Notes: generated by a model from the sequence alone, not told the origin. A DNA stretch of 64,000 nt from Aureivirga sp. CE67 (GCF_015767245.1 NZ_JADOTV010000009.1:1-64000), one strand, 5' to 3'. Positions 43,179-51,408 are shown, counted from the first letter of the stretch. Made by a program: numbers and translations.

Positions 43179-43853
43179 TTAAAAATTTACTGAAACAGAA
43201 CTCAAAAATCCATGCGTTTTCAAATCATCAGTAGAAGAAATACTTTTTAGTTTTCCATTTTTTAATAATTCAACTCTAGTAGCTATTTCTAGTACATTTT
43301 TATAATCATGATCTGTGATGATAAAACCTTTTCCTTTCTTTGAAAATTCAAGGATAATTTCTTTTAATTTTTCTTTAATCAAAGGAGCTACACCACTGAA
43401 AGGTTCATCTAATAAAATAAAATTTGCATTGGTGTGCATAACCATTAAAGTTTCAAGAATTCTTCTTTCTCCAACAGATAATTCAACTGCTTTTTGGTTT
43501 AAAAAAGGTTTTACAAATTCATGATTTAAAATTTCATTTTTCATAGATTTTGAACAGAAATTCGAAATTAAATATTTGATTTTTGTGTTTTTTGGTAAAA
43601 AAGAATCTTGTGGAAGATATTTAATGTTTTTTCTTATTTCTGAAGTCTTTAATAATGTTTGATTATCAATTCTAATAAATTTATTATCCGTATTTATAGA
43701 ACCAAAAATTATTTTCAATAAAGTAGATTTTCCAACACCATTTCGACCTAATATTCCAATAATTTCACCAGTATTGCAGCCAAGATAAATATTGGAAAGA
43801 ATATTTCGATGATCATAAGATTTTAAAATATTTTCAATGTGTAATTTTTTCAT
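43179..43853 (-). CDS. ABC transporter ATP-binding protein (224 aa)
   Basis: The 224-residue ATPase carries Walker A GRNGVGKST (residues 36-44), the Q-loop in IKYLPQDSFLP, the signature LSVGERR, Walker B FILLDEPFSGVAP and the H-loop ITDHDYKNV. The GVAP and DHDY wording resembles LptB- and LivF-like ATPases. No normal permease is adjacent: the preceding gene in the operon, 11 nt upstream, encodes only an 87-residue membrane protein. The ATPase either pairs with that protein, works with a permease elsewhere, or has a soluble role. Confidence 0.85.
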   Translation of the reverse strand: MKKLHIENILKSYDHRNILSNIYLGCNTGEIIGILGRNGVGKSTLLKIIFGSINTDNKFIRIDNQTLLKTSEIRKNIKYLPQDSFLPKNTKIKYLISNFCSKSMKNEILNHEFVKPFLNQKAVELSVGERRILETLMVMHTNANFILLDEPFSGVAPLIKEKLKEIILEFSKKGKGFIITDHDYKNVLEIATRVELLKNGKLKSISSTDDLKTHGFLSSVSVNF

Positions 43854-43864
43854 AGCTTAAAATT

Positions 43865-44128
43865 TTAAATAATTTCTAAAACACAGGAAATAAAAAATCC
43901 AAAAATGAAATTATAAATTAGAAGAGATTTTTCTGTGAATCCTAGATTGTAGTAATAATACAATTGTTTTTTTCCTTTGTAATACAGAAAATAGTAGTGC
44001 AGAGCAAAAGTCAGAATTAGATATATAAAACTTGATCCATAATCACCTAAAACAAAAATAAGAGAAATAGGAAAAGCAATCAGAAAAATTTTAAGATGTA
44101 CTAGAAAGGCTTTTTTAAGTAGACACAT
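43865..44128 (-). CDS. small membrane protein (87 aa) with the ABC ATPase
   Basis: The product has three hydrophobic stretches (about residues 8-28, 31-48 and 65-86) divided by a basic-aromatic loop YYKGKKQLYYYYN. It lies 3 nt after the 166-residue protein gene and 11 nt before the ABC ATPase gene, all on the minus strand. The phrase YYNLGFTEKSLLIYNFIFG may be the coupling helix of a miniature permease, which is an inference only. Confidence 0.6.
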   Translation of the reverse strand: MCLLKKAFLVHLKIFLIAFPISLIFVLGDYGSSFIYLILTFALHYYFLYYKGKKQLYYYYNLGFTEKSLLIYNFIFGFFISCVLEII

Positions 44129-44131
44129 TTT

Positions 44132-44632
44132 TTAGGTTTTGTTTATCGTAGCAAATTTAGAAATCCTTTTTTTGAATTGAATAAAAAAGTTTCTTTTTGG
44201 AGATTTTATTTGATTTTCTTCTATATCATTTTCAAATTTTTCCAAGCCATCATTCCAAGAATCATATAGAACTTCAGCTCCAAAACCTTCAATCATTGCC
44301 TTAATAGATTCAGTTCCACCAAAAGGACAACTAAATGGATTATAATATAAATAAGAAATATTATCCTTTTTTTCAATTTCTAAAAACTCGTATTCTCCAT
44401 TAATAATAGTATGTAAAATAGAATCAAAATCCCAATGAATATTTTTTTGATTAAAATGATTTAATGTTTTTTGGTCTAAATATTCTTCCCAAAACTCTAA
44501 TTCACTTGGAGGTTCAACGAAAGTTTCAAAATAGATTGTTTTTTCTTCATTTACACGTTTAAGTAATTTTTCTAAAGCTTTTAGTCGAACAGAATTTTCA
44601 ATCTTAAAGCTGATATAGAAATTTTCTTTCAT
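44132..44632 (-). CDS. soluble protein of unknown function (166 aa)
   Basis: The product is acidic and lacks a signal. It begins ENFYISFKIENSVRLKALEKLL, contains LEFWEEYLDQKTLNHFNQK, and has a NPFSCPFGGTESIKAMIEGFGAEVL block near residue 115, with a basic tail PKRNFFIQFKKRISK. It is the first gene of a tight minus-strand operon with the small membrane protein and the ABC ATPase. I do not recognise the family. Confidence 0.6.
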   Translation of the reverse strand: MKENFYISFKIENSVRLKALEKLLKRVNEEKTIYFETFVEPPSELEFWEEYLDQKTLNHFNQKNIHWDFDSILHTIINGEYEFLEIEKKDNISYLYYNPFSCPFGGTESIKAMIEGFGAEVLYDSWNDGLEKFENDIEENQIKSPKRNFFIQFKKRISKFATINKT

Positions 44633-44696
44633 TATTTATTTTTTTACAAATAAAAGAAAAGTAATTCTTTTTTTTGTTAATATTGCAAGAAAAACA

Positions 44697-44957
44697 ATGA
44701 AAATATTATTTGTAATTATATTAGCAATCACAGTAATTATATTAACATTTTATATGTTTAAAATCGAAAAAACTACTAGATTAAAAATATTAATAATTCT
44801 TGTTTTCCTAATTTCTTTTTTCTCTTTTTTTAATATCTCTCACCCTATTTATAATGATAGTGAAAAAATAGAGAAATGGTTTAGTGGTGCTTTTGCGATT
44901 GTTTCATTTTATAGTTTAGTTAAAATCGAAATGGAGAGTTGGAAAAAGAAGGAATAA
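44697..44957 (+). CDS. small membrane protein (86 aa) upstream of the ATP-grasp gene
   Basis: The product has two clear membrane helices (about residues 2-19 and 28-46) and a third weaker one (residues 62-76), ending in a charged tail EMESWKKKE. The ATP-grasp gene starts inside its end with a 19-nt overlap, so the two are translationally coupled. No family recognised. Confidence 0.55.
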   Translation: MKILFVIILAITVIILTFYMFKIEKTTRLKILIILVFLISFFSFFNISHPIYNDSEKIEKWFSGAFAIVSFYSLVKIEMESWKKKE

Positions 44958-45706
44958 TTACAAAAGCTTTAATTCATGAATATGGAAATGGTAAGTTAGA
45001 AATTGAACATGAAAATATTGTTCAAGTTTTAGAATCCAGAGACATTCCTTATGAATTATTTACTTCTAAAAAGTTGCATCGAAATCAACTGAAATTAAAT
45101 AAAAATACTTTAGTTGTTGGTGATCATTCTGTAATGGAAACAGTTTTCAAAAGGCTGAAATTTAGTTGTCAAAACAATTCTTATCCAGAAAGTTTAAAAC
45201 CTTTTTTGAAAAGAAATGTTTGGGAAAGTTCACTTACTAGATTATTTAATGAAAGTTTGGAAAAAGATATTTCAGATATATTCATTAAGCCAAAAAATAA
45301 AACAAAATTGTTTACAGGTTTTGTTTTAAATTCAAGTTTTGATTTATTTCAACTTGAAAATTATTCAAAATCTACAAAATTATATTGTTCTGAGATTGTA
45401 GATTGGCTTTCAGAATTTCGAGTTTTTGTTATAAATTCTAAAATTGTTGGAATTAAAAATTACGCTGGGAATCCTGAAATAAAATTAGATTTAAAAGAAG
45501 TAGAAAAAGCAATTAAAGTTTTTGAAAAATCAGATGAAAAAACAGCTGCTTACGGAATTGATTTTGGAGTTTTAAGTAATGGAGAAACTGCCTTAATTGA
45601 ATGGAATGATGGTTTTGCACTTGGTTCTTATAATTTAGAAAAAGAGATTTATACAGATTTAATAATGACTCGTTGGAAAGAAATTTTAAGTAAAAGTACT
45701 ATATGA
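44939..45706 (+). CDS. ATP-grasp domain protein (DUF4343-like)
   Basis: The 255-residue protein fits the small ATP-grasp class: ISDIFIKPKNKTKLFTGFVL holds the Lys that contacts ATP, SEIVDWLSEFRVFVINSKIVG is the central strand pair with Glu and Arg, and GETALIEWNDGFALGSYNL gives the late E-x-N metal-binding motif. ATP-grasp enzymes ligate a carboxylate to an amine or thiol through an acyl-phosphate. It starts at TTG 44939, the only suitable start after the preceding stop. It overlaps the next gene, a zinc-ribbon protein, by 4 nt. The substrate is unknown; peptide or protein tagging is conceivable. Confidence 0.72.
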   Translation: MEKEGIITKALIHEYGNGKLEIEHENIVQVLESRDIPYELFTSKKLHRNQLKLNKNTLVVGDHSVMETVFKRLKFSCQNNSYPESLKPFLKRNVWESSLTRLFNESLEKDISDIFIKPKNKTKLFTGFVLNSSFDLFQLENYSKSTKLYCSEIVDWLSEFRVFVINSKIVGIKNYAGNPEIKLDLKEVEKAIKVFEKSDEKTAAYGIDFGVLSNGETALIEWNDGFALGSYNLEKEIYTDLIMTRWKEILSKSTI

Positions 45707-45990
45707 ATTTAAAATGTAAAAGATGCTTGCCTAAAGAAGGTATTGAAGTTGAAAAAATCGATGAAAATTTAAAACAACAAATTGTAACTATTACGAAAGA
45801 TTCAAAAATTCTAGGTGTAAAATTTATTATGGATAATTGTGAATTTTCACACCTAGAAGCTAAGTTTTTGATTCAGCATCTAAACATTGAAAATGAAAAA
45901 TGTCATAATTGTAAAACTTCAATTTCTACAGATGAATACGTAATTTGTAAAAAATGTCAAGCTTTAAATATAAATTGGCTTAATATTTAA
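45703..45990 (+). CDS. small zinc-ribbon protein (95 aa)
   Basis: The product has three Cys pairs, CKRC near residue 4, CHNC near residue 67 and CKKC near residue 84, which would bind one or two zinc ions. The middle part LGVKFIMDNCEFSHLEAKFLIQHLN is helical. Its ATG overlaps the ATP-grasp stop (ATGA), so it is translated right after that enzyme and may carry or present its substrate. Its last 4 nt overlap the convergent gene at 45987. Confidence 0.65.
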   Translation: MNLKCKRCLPKEGIEVEKIDENLKQQIVTITKDSKILGVKFIMDNCEFSHLEAKFLIQHLNIENEKCHNCKTSISTDEYVICKKCQALNINWLNI

Positions 45991-46469
45991 TTGTTCTTAT
46001 ACCTTTCTTTTACAAGTTCAAAAAGCTCTTGAAATTTTTCTTTATTAGAAATCATGATATCATAAATTACCAATTTTTGATTTGAAGTTTTCAAAATCAT
46101 ACTTTTAGTTTCAGCAACATCTTCCAGATAAAACTTTGTAATTTGATCAAAATCAATCGTGATTATTTTATTACTAAATTGACTTTTTGGAGCAGAAATG
46201 GATTTTTCTCCAACAATAATTTCACGTTTGGTATTTTTATTTTTTAAGATTCCTATCAATGGAAGAAAAACAAAAAGCAATGAAATTCCAGCTAAAACAA
46301 AATAGAATGTAGTGGAAGCTTCCTGAGAAAAATTAAATTTCCAAATAGAAATTGCTTTTTTATTTGTAAATCCAGCACCTAAAAGTAAAGCGCCAATGAT
46401 TCCAAAAAACACTAAAGAAGAGATTGTTTTTTTGGTGTTCATTTCATATTTAAATCGTATTTCTTTCAT
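45987..46469 (-). CDS. membrane protein with PH-like domain (160 aa)
   Basis: The product has two membrane helices (about residues 14-33 and 51-74) and a C-terminal ~80-residue beta-rich domain (REIIVGEKSISAPKSQFSNK, ITIDFDQITKFYLED, KLVIYDIMISNKEKFQEL) that resembles the bacterial PH domain of YcxB/DUF304 type. It would sit in the inner membrane with the domain in the cytoplasm. It lies 3 nt after the primase-like gene on the same strand, so they share a transcript. Function unknown. Confidence 0.6.
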   Translation of the reverse strand: MKEIRFKYEMNTKKTISSLVFFGIIGALLLGAGFTNKKAISIWKFNFSQEASTTFYFVLAGISLLFVFLPLIGILKNKNTKREIIVGEKSISAPKSQFSNKIITIDFDQITKFYLEDVAETKSMILKTSNQKLVIYDIMISNKEKFQELFELVKERYKNN

Positions 46470-46472
46470 TTT

Positions 46473-47183
46473 TTAAATTTCTACAGATAATGTCTTTTTA
46501 ATAAATCTTGGTACAAAACCACCTTGATAAGACCCTGGAACAGGAACCAATTGATCACCAGATTGATCTACTGGATATTTCTTTTGGATTTTTACATGCC
46601 AATTCTTATCACCAAATTTTTCTTGACGAAATGCAGAAGCTTGAGTAGGATTTACCATAATATGATATCCTCCGCGAGTTTCCAGAATTTCATAATTCGC
46701 TTCTCCAATTTCTTCATTTAACCACTGCAAATCTAAGTCAATTTCTTTAGTATCTATATCAAAATCGATAAAACAAGTTCTAGATTTTGATTTTTGAATA
46801 CAACTCAAAGCTTCCGCATGAACATTATAATTTCCTCTACTCATCAAATCCCAACATTTTTTACCCATCATCTCCGTAGCTTTTTTCATCGATCTTGGAT
46901 TTATAGTGATATAAAGTGCAAGTGATTCTTGTGGAACATCCTCTCCATTTTTTAATTTCCAAGCTCCAACCGGAATTTCCAATTGTCTCAATCTGTTATA
47001 AAAACGATCTTTTTCTGTTACAAATCTTTTCAACTGTGTCTTATCACTCGATTGAATTAGCGTTTCACAATATTTTTTTCTTGAAAACAATGCTAAATAA
47101 TATTTTTCTCCTTCTTCTAATTCTGGTAACCAATGGATGAATTTTAATAATTCTTCTTCATTTGCAATAATTTTGTAATTCAT
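46473..47183 (-). CDS. primase/polymerase-like protein candidate (236 aa)
   Basis: The soluble 236-residue protein has no recognised name. Two motifs stand out: TCFIDFDID at residues 136-144, an h-h-D-h-D pattern, and ETRGGYHIMVN at residues 168-178, an s-x-H pattern, followed by a third Asp in YPVDQSGDQLVPVPGSYQ (D206, D210). That order is the one of archaeo-eukaryotic primase (PrimPol) catalytic cores. There is no helicase or zinc stem. It could be a small orphan primase, a repair polymerase or a divergent nucleotidyltransferase. It is co-transcribed with the PH-like membrane protein. The assignment is by motif only. Confidence 0.5.
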   Translation of the reverse strand: MNYKIIANEEELLKFIHWLPELEEGEKYYLALFSRKKYCETLIQSSDKTQLKRFVTEKDRFYNRLRQLEIPVGAWKLKNGEDVPQESLALYITINPRSMKKATEMMGKKCWDLMSRGNYNVHAEALSCIQKSKSRTCFIDFDIDTKEIDLDLQWLNEEIGEANYEILETRGGYHIMVNPTQASAFRQEKFGDKNWHVKIQKKYPVDQSGDQLVPVPGSYQGGFVPRFIKKTLSVEI

Positions 47184-47263
47184 ATCTTTTCGTTTTTTTA
47201 GTTATTTTTTGAGAAATGTAAAAATGCTTATAAATTTTCAAACATAACCTCTATAAAAAAGAA

Positions 47264-47293
47264 AAAATCCAAGAAAATTAATTCTCGGATTCT
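47264..47293 (-). terminator. terminator of the NTF2-like lipoprotein gene
   Basis: AATCCAAGAA at 47266-47275 pairs with TTCTCGGATT at 47282-47291 (one G-T pair); read on the minus strand it ends in a T-rich tail. Confidence 0.65.
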
Positions 47294-47307
47294 TTAGTTT
47301 TATTTTT

Positions 47308-47332
47308 CCCTCTTGAGAGAGGTTAGGTGTGT
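47308..47332 (+). repeat. degenerate CTCTTGAG-family repeat
   Basis: CCCTCTTGAGAGAGGTTAGG then TGTGT. Two bases of the core are lost compared with other copies. Confidence 0.65.
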
Positions 47333-47362
47333 TTTTTTAGTAACTGATTTTAAAATAGATAT

Positions 47363-48268
47363 TTAATACTTCTTAAACATTCGAAATTCATCATAAGACA
47401 TTTTCCATTTTCCATCGACTAAATCCCATTTTTCTTGATAAATTTTACCTTCACCAATATTCAAACTCCATCTTGAAGAAATGTAAGCAGAATTTTTTGT
47501 TTTGATTTTAAAAGTTGGATTATGAAAAGTGAGATTATTTGCTCCATCTGAAATCATTTTTGACCAAAATTTTTGAATTCCTTCATTACCATCAATATTT
47601 TCAAAAGGAGTTGCATTTAAGCGAGCATCAGAAGTATAACTTTCTCTAAGAATTTCTCCTTTCCCTGAATTGAAATCTTCAATCCATTTTTTAGAATTAT
47701 TGATAATAGTTTTCAAATGAAGATGATCTCCCACAGGATTTGTAGGATTTTTTTTTGGACTTTTATATTGTTCTAAAACTTGAAAATTATCATAAGTCAG
47801 AATCCATTTTCCATTGATTTTTTCCCATTTTTCTTGAAAGATAATTCCTTCACCAATATTCATACTCCAATTTGCAGAAAGAAAAGCGATATTTTTACTA
47901 GCAATTTCTACACTCACATTTGTATAAACAATATTTTTCGCTCCAGATTTTTTAACCAAAGAAGTCCAAAACTCAGAAATTTCTTCTTTTCCTTTTTTAA
48001 TTCCAAAAGGTAAAGCACTCATTTCCGCATTATCTGTATAACCATCTACACAACCCTGAACATTTCCTTTATTGAAATTTCCAATCCATTCCATGCTTGC
48101 ATCCAAAACTTCCAAAGCTAATTCATGATGATAAGTTGGAGGGTATTCTGAGTAATGTTGCACAATAGTAACATCTTCTTCCGTTTCTACTTTTTCTGTT
48201 TTTGGTTTACAAGAAGTAAAATTTACGAGTAAACCAAAAATGAAAATTCCAGCTAATAAATTTTTCAT
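47363..48268 (-). CDS. lipoprotein with two NTF2-like (SnoaL/DUF4440) domains
   Basis: The 301-residue product has a lipoprotein signal ending in NFTSCKP (Cys near residue 20). It holds two copies of an NTF2-like domain, at about residues 50-165 and 185-300. They share the blocks ASMEWIGNFNKG/SKKWIEDFNSG, MSALPFG/LNATPFE, ISEFWTSLV/IQKFWSKMI, SANWSMNIGEGIIFQEKW/SSRWSLNIGEGKIYQEKW and YDNFQVL/YDEFRMF. The duplication is therefore internal and clear. Such domains bind small hydrophobic ligands or act as simple enzymes. It is transcribed alone. Exact function unknown. Confidence 0.75.
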   Translation of the reverse strand: MKNLLAGIFIFGLLVNFTSCKPKTEKVETEEDVTIVQHYSEYPPTYHHELALEVLDASMEWIGNFNKGNVQGCVDGYTDNAEMSALPFGIKKGKEEISEFWTSLVKKSGAKNIVYTNVSVEIASKNIAFLSANWSMNIGEGIIFQEKWEKINGKWILTYDNFQVLEQYKSPKKNPTNPVGDHLHLKTIINNSKKWIEDFNSGKGEILRESYTSDARLNATPFENIDGNEGIQKFWSKMISDGANNLTFHNPTFKIKTKNSAYISSRWSLNIGEGKIYQEKWDLVDGKWKMSYDEFRMFKKY

Positions 48269-48394
48269 TTTAGTCTGATTTAGTTTATAAATAGTAGACT
48301 TGAGTCTGTTTCTCTTAAAGTTACTATAAATTTAAAATCAGAAGAAAACTCACTAGAAAGTTTAACAGGAGCTTAGTATTTTTTGATAAAATCT

Positions 48395-48784
48395 TTAATA
48401 ATTAGTCAATAAAAATGCAATAAACACTAATATCATAGTTAGTATAAAAGGAAAAGAAATGAAAATTATAAAAATCAATTTTCTCTTTTTTTGATTTTTT
48501 TTTAAAATTAAATCTGTGATTAAACTTAAACTCATTAGAAAAGAGAATACAACTAGAATTAGGTTTAAAATTAAAGTTATCGTTCTTACATTTCGTTGAA
48601 TTATATATAAAGAGGGATATTTGTTAAAAATATCCGTAAGAAAAATTATAAAAAAAGTAGAAATCCAAATAAGTAAATTTAAGATTCCATATTTCTCAGA
48701 TTTAGATGAAGAACTTATTTGGTTTAAAATATTATTTTGCATAAAGGTTTTATTAGGAAATAATATATGATTTTTACACTTCAA
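48395..48784 (-). CDS. membrane protein (129 aa or 115 aa)
   Basis: The product has three membrane helices (in the longer form about residues 35-52, 66-92 and 103-127) with a basic loop LKKNQKKRK. Two starts are possible: 48784, or Met 15 at 48742 (MQNNILNQ), which gives a more usual soluble N-terminus. The gene follows the secreted-protein gene at 48797 by 12 nt when the first start is used. Family not recognised. Confidence 0.5.
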   Translation of the reverse strand: MKCKNHILFPNKTFMQNNILNQISSSSKSEKYGILNLLIWISTFFIIFLTDIFNKYPSLYIIQRNVRTITLILNLILVVFSFLMSLSLITDLILKKNQKKRKLIFIIFISFPFILTMILVFIAFLLTNY

Positions 48785-48796
48785 ATACTCAATATA

Positions 48797-49687
48797 CTAA
48801 CAAACAGGACTCCAATAAGCATGATTTTGTAAAAACTCTAAAAAACTAGTTTTTGTCTTATTTTTTCCTTTTGATTTAATATAAAATCGAGATGATTTTT
48901 TATCCCAACCGAAAACAAGAGAAGTAGTTTCTAGTTGATTGTACACTATATAGATTTCTTTTAATTCTTTCAGATATTTTTGCAATTCACCCAAATTATC
49001 AAACCTACTATCATCATCTCCAATTTCTTCTTGAATAATCTTTAAATCTTCTATCTGAATTTTATTGAAATTTCCAGAAACTAAATGATTTAAAGTGTTT
49101 TGATCTTTTATGCTATTTACAATTGTAGAAATTCCATGGAGATATTTTCGCTCTTTAAAATTACCATATCCATAAGAAATCAGTTGATTTCCTTCGTTTT
49201 TCAATCCAAAAGGAATTGTGAATAATTCAACTTTCATATCCGTACCATATCTTGGAATGTCTATAGAAAGATAGAAATATGGAAAAGAAACATTTTCAGA
49301 ATTCACTTTAGCTCCAAAACTTTGAATTCCAAAATTTTCAGGAAAAATGCTTTTTAAATCTTTATTGGAATGAATACTTTTTTTCCAAGCACATGGTTCT
49401 TCATCCGTTTGAATAAGTGTATATTTTCCTTGAAGATTTTTAAAAGCAGCAACAGTAGAAGTACAAGAACATCCGCAAGTAGGCCAACTTCCGGAGATTT
49501 GTAAATAACCATTTTTGGCATCATCAATTTTGTTTAAATCCATGCCATAATCTTCATCACTTCCATTTTCAATCATCTTATAACAAGAATTGACACTTTC
49601 CCAAAGAAGTTTACTCAGATTGGTTTTTGATTGCGAATTGCAAAATTTTATGGAAAATAAAAATAAAATTATCAGAGTTTTTCTCAT
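48797..49687 (-). CDS. secreted protein with Cys-rich motif (296 aa)
   Basis: The product has a signal peptide (LIILFLFSIKFCNSQ, cleavage near residue 19). The mature protein contains SWPTCGCSCTSTVAAFKN, where three closely spaced cysteines could bind metal or form disulfides, and further single Cys residues (NSCYKM, EEPCAWKK and the terminal SPVC). The rest is mixed, with beta strands such as FPYFYLSIDIPRYGTDMKVE. No sorting domain is present, so it is likely periplasmic. Family not recognised. Confidence 0.58.
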   Translation of the reverse strand: MRKTLIILFLFSIKFCNSQSKTNLSKLLWESVNSCYKMIENGSDEDYGMDLNKIDDAKNGYLQISGSWPTCGCSCTSTVAAFKNLQGKYTLIQTDEEPCAWKKSIHSNKDLKSIFPENFGIQSFGAKVNSENVSFPYFYLSIDIPRYGTDMKVELFTIPFGLKNEGNQLISYGYGNFKERKYLHGISTIVNSIKDQNTLNHLVSGNFNKIQIEDLKIIQEEIGDDDSRFDNLGELQKYLKELKEIYIVYNQLETTSLVFGWDKKSSRFYIKSKGKNKTKTSFLEFLQNHAYWSPVC

Positions 49688-49758
49688 CTTTTTTTTGGCT
49701 AAAATAAAAATAATTTTGACTCTAAGGTTTAATTTTTTGAATGAATATTATCAAATTT

Positions 49759-49786
49759 CCCTCTTGAGAGGGGTTAGGGGTGTGTT
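49759..49786 (+). repeat. CTCTTGAG-family interspersed repeat
   Basis: CCCTCTTGAGAGGGGTTAGG then GGTGTGTT, preceded by the family's ATTATCAAATTT. Confidence 0.78.
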
Positions 49787-49872
49787 TTAAACTAATTTAG
49801 ATTTATATTTTTGATTTTAATTGTTTTAATGTTTGTTAAATTTTAAAAAATACTCTTCCAACTTTAAATATT

Positions 49873-50601
49873 TTATTCAAAATCCATAGGAACTTCCATT
49901 AATAAAACTTCTGAATTATTTTCTAAAAACTTAAAATCAGCGGTTTCGAAATCTGTAATTCCCATACCATCTCTTTGATTTAAAATTTGATTTTCTATTT
50001 GAACTTTTCCGCTTATCACAAAAATGTATAGACCATTCTTTTTATCTTTTAGGGAATAAGTTGTTTCAGAATCGGTTTCAAAAATTCCAAGGTGAAACCA
50101 TGCGTTTTGATGAATCCAAACACCTTCGTCCTCTTTATTTGGAGAAACAATTTGTTGGAATTTATTCTTTCGATCTTCTTCTTTTAAAGTCGTTTGATCA
50201 TATCTTGGAGCAACATTTTTCTTGTTTGGAAAAACCCAAATTTGTAACAATTTTAAATCTTCCTCTTTTTTATTGTTAAACTCGCTGTGGGTAATACCAG
50301 TTCCAGCACTCATCACTTGAATATCGCCACTTTTTATAACCTCAGCTTCATTACTCATATTATCTTTGTGTCGAATTTCTCCTTTTAGTGGAATAGAAAT
50401 AATTTCCATATTTCGATGTGGATGTGTGTCAAATCCCATACCTCCAGAAATAATATCGTCATTCAAAACTCTAAGTGCACCAAAGTTGATTCTTTCCTGG
50501 TTGAAATAGTTTGCAAAACTAAATGTGTAGGAAGTTTTTAACCATCCATAATCTGCATTTCCTCGACTTTCTGCTTTGTGTATTATTATATTTTTTTTCA
50601 T
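49873..50601 (-). CDS. pirin-family protein
   Basis: Starting at 50601 (MKKNIIIHKAESRGNADYGW), the 242-residue protein is a pirin with two cupin domains. The N-terminal cupin has the metal ligands in DTHPHRNMEIISIPLKGE (two His) and GTGITHSEFN (His and Glu), after the conserved FSFANYFNQERINFGALRVLNDD. Bacterial pirins bind iron and some act as quercetin dioxygenases or interact with metabolic enzymes. An ATG at 50655 would add 18 residues, but a TAnnTTTG -7 element lies inside that extension at 50625-50632, so the later start is preferred. It is transcribed alone. Confidence 0.88.
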   Translation of the reverse strand: MKKNIIIHKAESRGNADYGWLKTSYTFSFANYFNQERINFGALRVLNDDIISGGMGFDTHPHRNMEIISIPLKGEIRHKDNMSNEAEVIKSGDIQVMSAGTGITHSEFNNKKEEDLKLLQIWVFPNKKNVAPRYDQTTLKEEDRKNKFQQIVSPNKEDEGVWIHQNAWFHLGIFETDSETTYSLKDKKNGLYIFVISGKVQIENQILNQRDGMGITDFETADFKFLENNSEVLLMEVPMDFE

Positions 50602-50624
50602 TTTATTCCTTTTTTGTTGAATGA

Positions 50625-50632
50625 CAAAATTA
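50625..50632 (-). promoter_or_regulatory. -7 element (TAATTTTG) of the pirin gene
   Basis: On the minus strand TAATTTTG matches TAnnTTTG and lies 23 nt before the ATG at 50601, the same spacing seen at other genes in the window. Confidence 0.55.
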
Positions 50633-50730
50633 TTTTCTATTATGTATTTTTCCATTAATCTAGGTTAAGAAAATGATTTGAATTGATGGAATTAAAAAAA
50701 TACTTACATTTAGCCATCAAAATATAAAGT

Positions 50731-51408
50731 ATGGAAAGGAAATTAATGCAAAAATTGGTGATAGAAAAAGATATTTCAAAGGAAGAAATAGAGAAAAAAG
50801 GAAAATTTGTAGTTTTTCAGTATTGTATCTCAATTGTTTTATTATCCATGGAAAGAATCTCTCCAGCAATATATGTAGAGACTGAAGAAGATTTTTTAAA
50901 ATATAAAAAGAAATATAATTTATATACGTATTTATTTGGTTGGTGGGCTGTTCCTTGGGGACCAATTAAATCTCTCCAGTTTTTGAAAAATAATAAAAAA
51001 GGAGCTTTAGATGTGACAGAAGATATTCTCTTGAATCTTACAGAAGAAGGAGTGAGGTCTAAAGAAATTGAAATGAAAATGGTTACCACACTTTTTACAA
51101 AACCAAATAAATATGATCATAAAGGTTTTGTAAAAGTATTTGAGAAATTGAAAAATGATATTTATTTAAACAAAGTCGTTGTAGGTTTATATTTAGCTCC
51201 AGAAGATAATACAGAACCTTATTTTATGATTGGAGTTTCAACAAAAAATGATCTTGAAGTACAAGCGAATAAGATAGAAACAGCTTTGTATAAAGTTTTC
51301 AGAAAAGATGCTTATTTCGAATATATAGATTTAGACGATGTGCAAAAGGAAGATTTTGGTGGTTTACTTTTAAAACAAGGAGAATTATATTTAGGTAAAA
51401 ATAATTGA
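50731..51408 (+). CDS. unknown protein with GWWAVPWGP motif (225 aa)
   Basis: The product lacks a signal peptide. It contains a hydrophobic stretch FVVFQYCISIVLLSMERISP, then LYTYLFGWWAVPWGPIKSL, in which the WW-x-x-PWGP phrase probably marks a membrane-associated loop. The second half is soluble, with KVVVGLYLAPEDNTEPYFMIGVSTKND and a C-terminal acidic helix. I have seen similar hypothetical proteins in this phylum, but no function is known to me. It is divergent from the pirin gene. Confidence 0.58.
   Translation: MERKLMQKLVIEKDISKEEIEKKGKFVVFQYCISIVLLSMERISPAIYVETEEDFLKYKKKYNLYTYLFGWWAVPWGPIKSLQFLKNNKKGALDVTEDILLNLTEEGVRSKEIEMKMVTTLFTKPNKYDHKGFVKVFEKLKNDIYLNKVVVGLYLAPEDNTEPYFMIGVSTKNDLEVQANKIETALYKVFRKDAYFEYIDLDDVQKEDFGGLLLKQGELYLGKNN

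Noticed and set aside
43179-44632. Toxin-antitoxin reading of the small genes near the ABC ATPase
   Set aside because: None has a recognisable toxin or DNA-binding antitoxin motif, and one is a membrane protein.
27451-49786. CTCTTGAG repeats as a CRISPR array
   Set aside because: The copies are kilobases apart with no regular spacers and no cas genes.
50602-50655. Upstream ATG for the pirin gene
   Set aside because: A -7 promoter element lies inside the extension and the pirin fold begins at the later Met.
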